A DNA stretch of 64,000 nt from Mucilaginibacter sp. L294 (lineage in GTDB: Bacteria > Bacteroidota > Bacteroidia > Sphingobacteriales > Sphingobacteriaceae). This document shows, piece after piece, positions 59,307-64,000 of the stretch. A program made the position numbers and the translations under genes. The notes under the pieces are model-generated. The model saw only the letters and a program-made list of their open reading frames with translations, was not told the DNA's origin and did no database searches. The stretch is from positions 151,861-215,860 of the forward strand of contig NZ_LGEK01000019.1 in assembly GCF_001636615.1 (NCBI RefSeq), in the 5' to 3' direction. Every line of letters begins with the position of its first letter. The first letter of the stretch is position 1.

Positions 59307-59484
59307 TGTCATGCCGAAATTGTTTCGGCATCTCTCATGCTTTGTGTAAGCAAATAATCGGCCCGCTCAATTGCCGCGGGAGGGCTGTTACTTTTGTCTT
59401 GATACAAAAGTAACCAAAAGATCAAGACAGAAAAAAGCTTCCCCGCACAGGCCTTTACCTTTTGGCCCGCTTTTCTGTCAGGCC
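59307..59484. repeat. Composite repeat, family D, copy 1
   Basis: TGTCATGCCGAAATTGTTTC and GGCATCTCTCATGC open it, then a conserved block with CCGCTCAATTGCCGCGGGAG, GTAACCAAAAGATCAAGAC and CCTTTTGGCCCGCTTTTCTG. The same series, in the same order, occurs at 62962-63142. ORFs drawn through it are translated repeat, not genes. The 558-base gap between the FAD gene and glnS holds this, a family C copy and element E. Confidence 0.8.
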
Positions 59485-59533
59485 ACCGCACGTTCATTAC
59501 CTGTCCTCAATCCGGCCAAGATAAAACCCTCCT

Positions 59534-59630
59534 TGTCATCCTGAGCGATAGCGAAGGATCTACTTGCGAACTGTGCATGTTCGATTTGCATGTCGGCGAT
59601 TAGATGCTTCACTACGTTCAGCATGACAAG
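59534..59630. repeat. Interspersed inverted repeat, family C, copy 3
   Basis: TTGTCATCCTGAGCGATAGC, GGATCTACTTG and the right half GATTAGATGCTTCACTACG then GTTCAGCATGACAA. It is the clearest copy: TTGTCATCCTGAG and an approximate mirror TTCAGCATGACAA bound it. Confidence 0.8.
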
Positions 59631-59637
59631 GTGGTGA

Positions 59638-59727
59638 TTCCGCGTTAGGGATTGCAGCGGATACCGGCCCGCGACTAAGGCCTGCGCAGTATGAGCGGAA
59701 AGCCCGACCCGTAGGGAACGCCCAAAT
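59638..59727. repeat. Intergenic repeat element E
   Basis: GCGTTAGGGATTGCAGCGGA, ACCGGCCCGCGAC and GAGCGGAAAGCCCGACCCGT form a pattern I recall as widespread between genes in Bacteroidota. Only one copy is in this window, so the call as a repeat comes from memory and not from the sequence. Confidence 0.5.
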
Positions 59728-59851
59728 TCAGTTGGCGGTTTTCAGTTGGCAGTTTGCGGGGGCATTCATCCATAAATACACACAACTTATATATGTATAA
59801 AAGTGTATAATTCTCTGCAATTCCGTACTTTTACGCCCTGTTACAAACATC

Positions 59852-61510
59852 ATGAGCGAAGAAAGATCACTGAACTTTATAGAGGAAATTGTTGAAGAAG
59901 ACCTGGCTGCCGGTAAGAACGATGGCAGGGTACTTACACGTTTCCCGCCCGAGCCTAACGGTTACCTGCATATTGGCCACGCAAAATCGATATGCCTTAA
60001 CTTTGGCCTGGCAAAAAAATATAACGGCAAAACCAACCTGCGTTTTGACGATACCAACCCCGTAAAAGAGGACGTAGAATATGTTGACAGTATAAAAGAG
60101 GATGTAAAATGGCTGGGTTTTGACTGGGCCGAAGAGCTTTACGCGTCTGACTATTTCGAACAGTTGTACGACCTTGCCGTTGCCCTGATTAAACAAGGCC
60201 TTGCTTACGTTGATGATAGCAGCGCCGAAGAAATAGCTATCCAAAAAGGAACGCCGACAGAACCGGGTGTGGCTAACCAATACCGCAGCCGCAGTGTGGA
60301 AGAGAACCTGCAGCTGTTTGCTGATATGAAGGCCGGTAAATACCCTGATGGTGCTAAGGTATTACGCGCCAAAGTTGACCTTGCTGCGGCAAACATGCAA
60401 CTGCGCGACCCGCTGATGTACCGCATTAAGCATGCCCACCACCACCGTACCGGCGATGCCTGGTGCATATACCCGATGTACGATTTTGCCCATGGGCAAA
60501 GCGATGCCATTGAGCACATCACCCATTCGATATGTACGGTTGAGTTTATTCCTCACCGCCCGCTTTACGAGTGGTTTATTGAGAAACTGAGCCTGTTTCC
60601 GAGTAAGCAATATGAGTTTGCCCGTTTAAACCTCAACTATACGGTAATGAGCAAGCGCAAGCTGCTGCAACTGGTTACCGAAGGCCATGTAGAGGGCTGG
60701 GACGACCCGCGTATGCCTACTATTAGTGGCCTGCGCCGCCGTGGTTATACACCTGCCAGTATCCGCGAATTTTGCGAGCGTATTGGTGTGGCCAAGCGTG
60801 AGAATATGATTGACGTTGGTTTGCTGGAGTTTTGCATCCGCGAGGACCTGAACAAAACCGCCTGGCGCCGTATGGCCGTGCTCGACCCGGTTAAGCTGAT
60901 CATTGATAATTACCCCGAAGGTGAGAAAGATGTTTTCCATGGTGAGAACAACCCCGAGGCTGAGGGTGGCGATGGCAGCCGTGAGTTTCCGTTTAGCCGC
61001 GAATTGTGGATTGAGCGCGACGACTTTATGGAAGAGCCGACCAAAAAATATTTCCGCCTGGGTGTTGGCCTGATGGTAAGGTTAAAGAACGCTTACATTA
61101 TTAAAGGCGAGAGCTTTGAGAAGGATGCCGACGGCAACATTACCGCGATACATTGCTCGTACATCCCCGAATCGAAAAGCGGGAACGATACCAGTGGCAT
61201 CAACGTGAAGGGTACCATCCATTGGGTGAGTGCCGACCACGCCAAAACTGCTGAAGTGCGCTTGTACGATCGCCTGTTCCAGGTGGAAGACCCAAGCAAC
61301 GAGGACGGCGACTTTAAAGATTATATAAACCCTAACAGCCTGCAGGTATTAAAAACCGTTTACATAGAGCCTGATCTGGCAAACGCGAAAATTGGCACAC
61401 CGGTTCAGTTTATGCGGAAGGGTTATTTTACGCTTGATAAAAACGCAACGCCTGATAATTTGGTGTTTAACCGTACGGTTACGCTGAAGGATAGCTGGGT
61501 TAAGAAATAG
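59852..61510 (+). CDS. glnS: Glutaminyl-tRNA synthetase
   Basis: This 552-residue protein has the class I motif [13 protein letters not shown] (HIGH) near residues 36-48 and the KMSKS equivalent [10 protein letters not shown] near 266-275. [19 protein letters not shown] and [19 protein letters not shown] are also typical of GlnRS. The C-terminal anticodon-binding beta barrels follow. It charges tRNA-Gln directly. It is monocistronic with a terminator behind it. Confidence 0.96.
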   Translation: MSEERSLNFIEEIVEEDLAAGKNDGRVLTRFPPEPNGYLHIGHAKSICLNFGLAKKYNGKTNLRFDDTNPVKEDVEYVDSIKEDVKWLGFDWAEELYASDYFEQLYDLAVALIKQGLAYVDDSSAEEIAIQKGTPTEPGVANQYRSRSVEENLQLFADMKAGKYPDGAKVLRAKVDLAAANMQLRDPLMYRIKHAHHHRTGDAWCIYPMYDFAHGQSDAIEHITHSICTVEFIPHRPLYEWFIEKLSLFPSKQYEFARLNLNYTVMSKRKLLQLVTEGHVEGWDDPRMPTISGLRRRGYTPASIREFCERIGVAKRENMIDVGLLEFCIREDLNKTAWRRMAVLDPVKLIIDNYPEGEKDVFHGENNPEAEGGDGSREFPFSRELWIERDDFMEEPTKKYFRLGVGLMVRLKNAYIIKGESFEKDADGNITAIHCSYIPESKSGNDTSGINVKGTIHWVSADHAKTAEVRLYDRLFQVEDPSNEDGDFKDYINPNSLQVLKTVYIEPDLANAKIGTPVQFMRKGYFTLDKNATPDNLVFNRTVTLKDSWVKK

Positions 61511-61532
61511 TTTGTAATTATAAAATAAGCGG

Positions 61533-61573
61533 GCGGTTAGCAGTATTGATAAATACGGCTAACCGCTTTTTTG
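61533..61573 (+). terminator. Terminator of glnS
   Basis: GCGGTTAGC (61533-61541) pairs with GCTAACCGC (61558-61566). A small inner stem GTATT/AATAC sits in the loop. TTTTTTG follows. Confidence 0.85.
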
Positions 61574-61643
61574 TACCATAATTGTTGCAGAAGAAAGTTC
61601 GTGCGCCATTAAACCCAGGCTGCCATTTGGTGCTCTTACTTAC

Positions 61644-61925
61644 ATGAAAAAATTAGTACTACCCTTATTACTTGTATTGTTTATGGGCTGCAGCGCGCAA
61701 AAGATGGTGGCTGTAAACATGCCCGAAGATCAGTTTAAAAAAGAACATGCATCTGCCAAGGTTGTCGAACTATCTAAGTACAGAACCGTTTACCGGCAAG
61801 CCAGCACTGATTTATTAAACCAAATTACAGTCAAATTTTACTACTTTACTGATGGTAAGCTAATGCTGATGGATGAGGGTTTTATTCCCCACGGGCAGTT
61901 AGGTGCTGTGCCAACCCCATTGTAA
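61644..61925 (+). CDS. Small lipoprotein
   Basis: This 93-residue protein has a lipoprotein signal peptide with lipobox LFMGC (Cys about residue 16). A short beta-rich domain follows (VELSKYRTVYRQAS, ITVKFYYFTDGKLMLMDEG). No family is recognised. It converges on the amidase gene, with nine bases between the stops. Confidence 0.78.
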   Translation: MKKLVLPLLLVLFMGCSAQKMVAVNMPEDQFKKEHASAKVVELSKYRTVYRQASTDLLNQITVKFYYFTDGKLMLMDEGFIPHGQLGAVPTPL

Positions 61926-61933
61926 TAAAAGAA

Positions 61934-62770
61934 TTAATACTTTTTATATACATTAAACAGCACATCTAAATCAAACTGCGTTAAAACCTGCGAATCTTCG
62001 CGCTGTACAAAGTGGCGTTTAAAAGCGCCAATGGCAGCGGGAAGGTTGCGGGTATCATAGCCAATCAGTCGCAATGCGGTTGCGCTGTCGAAATTAACAG
62101 GCGCCGGTACAATGATGATATCCGAATAATACCCAAAGCCCTTACCGGCCAGTAATTCCCAGGGGAAGCGGATCCCGGGGTCGGGTTTGCGGCCGGGGGC
62201 AATATCGCCATGGCCTATAAAGTTTGCGGTAGGGATGTTGTAATCCTTTTTTAGTTTGGCCAGCAGCACCAGCAGGCTGTTCATCTGTGCGGTGCTGAAG
62301 GGCTCGTTACCCTTATTATCCAACTCAATACCTATCGAGCAGCTGTTCATATCGCTGATGCTGCCCCATTTGCTTACGCCGGCATGCCAGGCGCGCATGT
62401 AATCGTTCAGCATGTGTATCACCTTGCCGTCCTTACCTATTACGTAGTGCGCGCTTACCTGTGGCTTTACCAGGGTGAATGTTTGCAGGGTTTGCCCTAC
62501 CGAATCTTGCGCGGTATAATGGATGATGACATAGTTTGGCTTGCGCAGGTTAAAGTTAACCGTGCCCACCCACTCGGAAGGGATTGGACTGCCCAGGCTA
62601 TCTACTAATACTGCCGGGTTTTCGGCCAGCAAAGTCTGGCTCAGGGAGTCGGCGTGTTGGCTGTAAACCTTATTGGTGGCAGCGTAACGGCTGGGGGTAT
62701 TCTTTATTTTAGGCGAACAGGCGGATATAATAGTTGCAGCAAAAAGCAGCAGTAGCAGGCGTTGTTTCAT
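61934..62770 (-). CDS. N-acetylmuramoyl-L-alanine amidase (Amidase_2), lipoprotein
   Basis: From ATG 62770 the protein has 278 residues with a lipobox IISAC (Cys18). The longer frame to 62818 adds 16 residues before the signal peptide. The amidase domain has YVIIHYTAQDS with a zinc His, HAGVSKWGSISDMNSCSIGIELDN (in pieces: HAGVSKWG, CSIGIELDN) and GHGDIAPGRKPDPG with the third and last ligands. It cuts the stem peptide from muramic acid in peptidoglycan, as AmiD does, and is probably anchored to a membrane. Confidence 0.92.
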   Translation of the reverse strand: MKQRLLLLLFAATIISACSPKIKNTPSRYAATNKVYSQHADSLSQTLLAENPAVLVDSLGSPIPSEWVGTVNFNLRKPNYVIIHYTAQDSVGQTLQTFTLVKPQVSAHYVIGKDGKVIHMLNDYMRAWHAGVSKWGSISDMNSCSIGIELDNKGNEPFSTAQMNSLLVLLAKLKKDYNIPTANFIGHGDIAPGRKPDPGIRFPWELLAGKGFGYYSDIIIVPAPVNFDSATALRLIGYDTRNLPAAIGAFKRHFVQREDSQVLTQFDLDVLFNVYKKY

Positions 62771-62838
62771 AGTCGACACTAAAGTAGCAAATTTTGTGCC
62801 TTGATGTGGTGTCGTCATTTCCCGTGCGTCTTAACCAT

Positions 62839-62872
62839 GCGTCATTGCGAGGTACGAAGCAATCTCCCGATA
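62839..62872. repeat. Half copy of family B repeat
   Basis: GCGTCATTGCGAGGTACGAAG, then CAATCTCCCGATAGGC. Only the left arm is present, as at 40770. A half copy of family A follows 12 bases later. Confidence 0.75.
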
Positions 62873-62883
62873 GGCTAACCGCT

Positions 62884-62917
62884 ATGTCATTTCGAACGAG
62901 GCACGAGGAGAAATCTT
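62884..62917. repeat. Half copy of family A repeat
   Basis: ATGTCATTTCGAACGAGG and CACGAGGAGAAATCTT match the left half only. It is one of several repeat pieces placed end to end between 62839 and 63142. Confidence 0.75.
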
Positions 62918-62961
62918 CTACGAGCAGTAAGTAGTAGCGAGACAAGTCTCAACGCCATCCC

Positions 62962-63142
62962 TGTCATGCTGAACTTGTTTCAGCATCTCTCATGCTAAGT
63001 GTACCACTACAATAATCCGCCCGCTCAATCGCCGCGGGGAGGCTGTTACTTTTTGCTTGATCAAAAAGTAACCAAAAAATCAAGACAGAAAAAAGCTTCT
63101 GCCCACAGGCCTTTACCTTTTGGCCCGCTTTTCTGTCGGGCC
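62962..63142. repeat. Composite repeat, family D, copy 2
   Basis: TGTCATGCTGAACTTGTTTC and CAGCATCTCTCATGC, then CCGCTCAATCGCCGCGGGGAG, AGTAACCAAAAAATCAAGAC and CCTTTTGGCCCGCTTTTCTG. It matches 59307-59484 along its whole length with point differences. The 450 bases between the amidase and DUF4476 genes are almost all repeat. Confidence 0.82.
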
Positions 63143-63220
63143 TTTACGCACGCTCGATACTTGGCATGTGACCCACACTCAGAAAATCGTACTAATCGTA
63201 AAAATCCGCTGAATCCCGGT

Positions 63221-63628
63221 TTACTTATTCTTCTTATAAAAATCCTCCAGCGCATCCTTATACTCCTCGCGACTGAAGATGTTAACCAGATCAAGGAACG
63301 ATTTGTAGTTGGTGGTGTATTCAAAAGCATATTTAGCGGCGGCCAGTTTAGCGTCGTCGGTCAGGAACTGGTTCATGAGCATAGCCAACTGGTTTATGGT
63401 GAGGCCTGATTGTTTATCAGTTAGCTTGGCTTTTATTACCGCAATCTTCTCCTCATCGTTACGCTGTTGCTGCATCTCTTTCAGGATGGCTTTGGCCTGC
63501 TCAGTGGTCATGGCTTTTTCAGGGTGTTTGAGCTTTTGGTAGCTGATGGGGGGAGTAGTCGGTTTAACACTTATCGGGTTTACCAGCGCGGTGATTGCAG
63601 TTAGCAAGAGGATGGGTAATAGTTTCAT
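63221..63628 (-). CDS. Exported DUF4476-like protein
   Basis: This 135-residue protein has a signal peptide (about 1-17). A charged linker precedes a helical C-terminal domain (ALLMNQFLTDDAKLAAAKYAFEYTTNY in pieces: LTDDAKLAAAKYAF, then FLDLVNIFSREEYKDALEDF). The QLAMLMNQF and AKLAAAKYAYE-like spacing matches DUF4476, a Bacteroidota domain of unknown function. It is monocistronic in a repeat-rich area. Confidence 0.75.
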   Translation of the reverse strand: MKLLPILLLTAITALVNPISVKPTTPPISYQKLKHPEKAMTTEQAKAILKEMQQQRNDEEKIAVIKAKLTDKQSGLTINQLAMLMNQFLTDDAKLAAAKYAFEYTTNYKSFLDLVNIFSREEYKDALEDFYKKNK

Positions 63629-63745
63629 TGCGGGTTAGGGTTGTTGGTATTAAATGTAGGAAGAATTTGGGAAATGGGAAAGAGAGGTTAATTCCTGATA
63701 GCGCTAAGGAAATAGAGAATGTAATTATGAATTGTATTTACATCA

Positions 63746-63928
63746 TCAATAATGAATTCCTTTGATTGCAATTATCGCATTATATTTTTTTAGTAATTCT
63801 TCAGATAAAATTTCGTGTTTACTAAATCCGGAATCGATTAGGTATATCTGAATGGCTTTTAGATTCGATTCGCCTCTTGAATTTCCTTTATGCATTTTAC
63901 CTTTATATACCGCAAATAATTGTGTCAT
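63746..63928 (-). CDS. Small hypothetical protein
   Basis: From ATG 63928 the product is 60 residues (MTQLFAVYKGK, then GNSRGESNLKAIQIYLIDSG), charged and without a membrane segment. I recognise no family. The frame is open to 63991, but its first codons (MYKIQ) come from the adapter-like bases at 63977-63995, so the longer start is false. Confidence 0.55.
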   Translation of the reverse strand: MTQLFAVYKGKMHKGNSRGESNLKAIQIYLIDSGFSKHEILSEELLKKYNAIIAIKGIHY

Positions 63929-63976
63929 AATAAATATTTGATAATTAGTATCACAAATATATTTAATTAATGACAC

Positions 63977-64000
63977 CTGTATCTTATACACATCTCAGAG
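63977..64000. other. Sequencing adapter remnant (Nextera mosaic end-like)
   Basis: CTGTATCTTATACACATCT (63977-63995) equals the 19-base Tn5 mosaic end used in Nextera libraries except for A in place of C at its fifth base. The next CAGAG resembles the adapter continuation CCGAG with one change. It sits exactly at the end of the window, where a contig would end. Confidence 0.85.

Noticed and set aside
59309..59497. Minus-strand open frame of 62 codons
   Set aside because: It lies inside the family D repeat, which occurs again at 62962-63142. It has no conserved domain and is repeat DNA read as protein.
59728..59760. Short tandem pieces of CAGTTGGC before glnS
   Set aside because: Only two or three loose copies are present (CAGTTGGCGG, CAGTTGGCAG). 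This is low-complexity spacing with no clear function.
62999..63409. Plus-strand open frame of 136 codons, and the minus-strand frame at 63061-63330
   Set aside because: Both run through the family D repeat. The plus-strand frame then enters the DUF4476 gene antisense. Peptides like KVTKKSRQKKASA are typical of translated repeat.

Overview
This window looks like chromosomal DNA from a member of the Bacteroidota, most likely the Sphingobacteriaceae (Mucilaginibacter or Pedobacter-like). Four things point there. Many genes sit behind the Bacteroidota -7 promoter element TAnnTTTG. There is an ExbB-ExbD-ExbD-TonB-PstS-TPR cluster. Complex I carries a short NuoG. Families such as GH92, DUF4407, DUF4159, DUF4476 and DUF1223 occur together. 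I saw no rRNA, tRNA, CRISPR array, transposase or prophage gene.

Layout. 1-3215: the tail of an unknown gene, a Qnr-like pentapeptide repeat protein and two alpha/beta hydrolases. 3217-10249: a periplasmic redox and molybdenum region. It holds a DUF1223 / cytochrome b / molybdopterin-oxidoreductase operon, a divergent ECF sigma factor with a small zinc anti-sigma factor, a Met/Lys-rich MXKDX-type protein, a peroxiredoxin, a SUOX-fold protein and modABC. 10380-18328: a GH5 enzyme, rhodanese, DUF4407 protein, an MNT/HEPN toxin-antitoxin pair with a damaged toxin start, and three metallopeptidases. 18635-26339: acyltransferase, Nudix, EamA and DUF4184 proteins, metK behind a SAM-II riboswitch, a lipid kinase, SUI1 and pckA. 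26638-32445: the Ton energy-transduction operon. 32527-45618: all fourteen nuo genes (A-N). 45673-50110: DedA, pyrophosphatase, CorC-like protein, RsmE, DUF4159 and a biotinyl carrier protein. 50450-55880: Nudix, TPM/TPM/LemA and a GH92 mannosidase. 55955-63991: an orphan membrane protein, a second ECF sigma factor, an FAD oxidoreductase, GlnS, an amidase and small proteins.

Most notable signal. Three promoters in the 5.5-6.6 kb region share the same element, TTGTAAGG followed by CGAC, with exactly 15 bases between GTAAGG and CGAC. They precede the DUF1223 operon, the ECF sigma gene itself and the MXKDX gene. This predicts a small autoregulated regulon linking a membrane-anchored molybdoenzyme to a Met/Lys-rich exported protein. 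It also decides the sigma factor start codon.

Intergenic DNA is rich in palindromic repeats of several families, including copies inside the nuo operon. The last 24 bases resemble an Illumina Nextera mosaic end plus adapter, so the right edge is probably a contaminated contig end and not genomic sequence.
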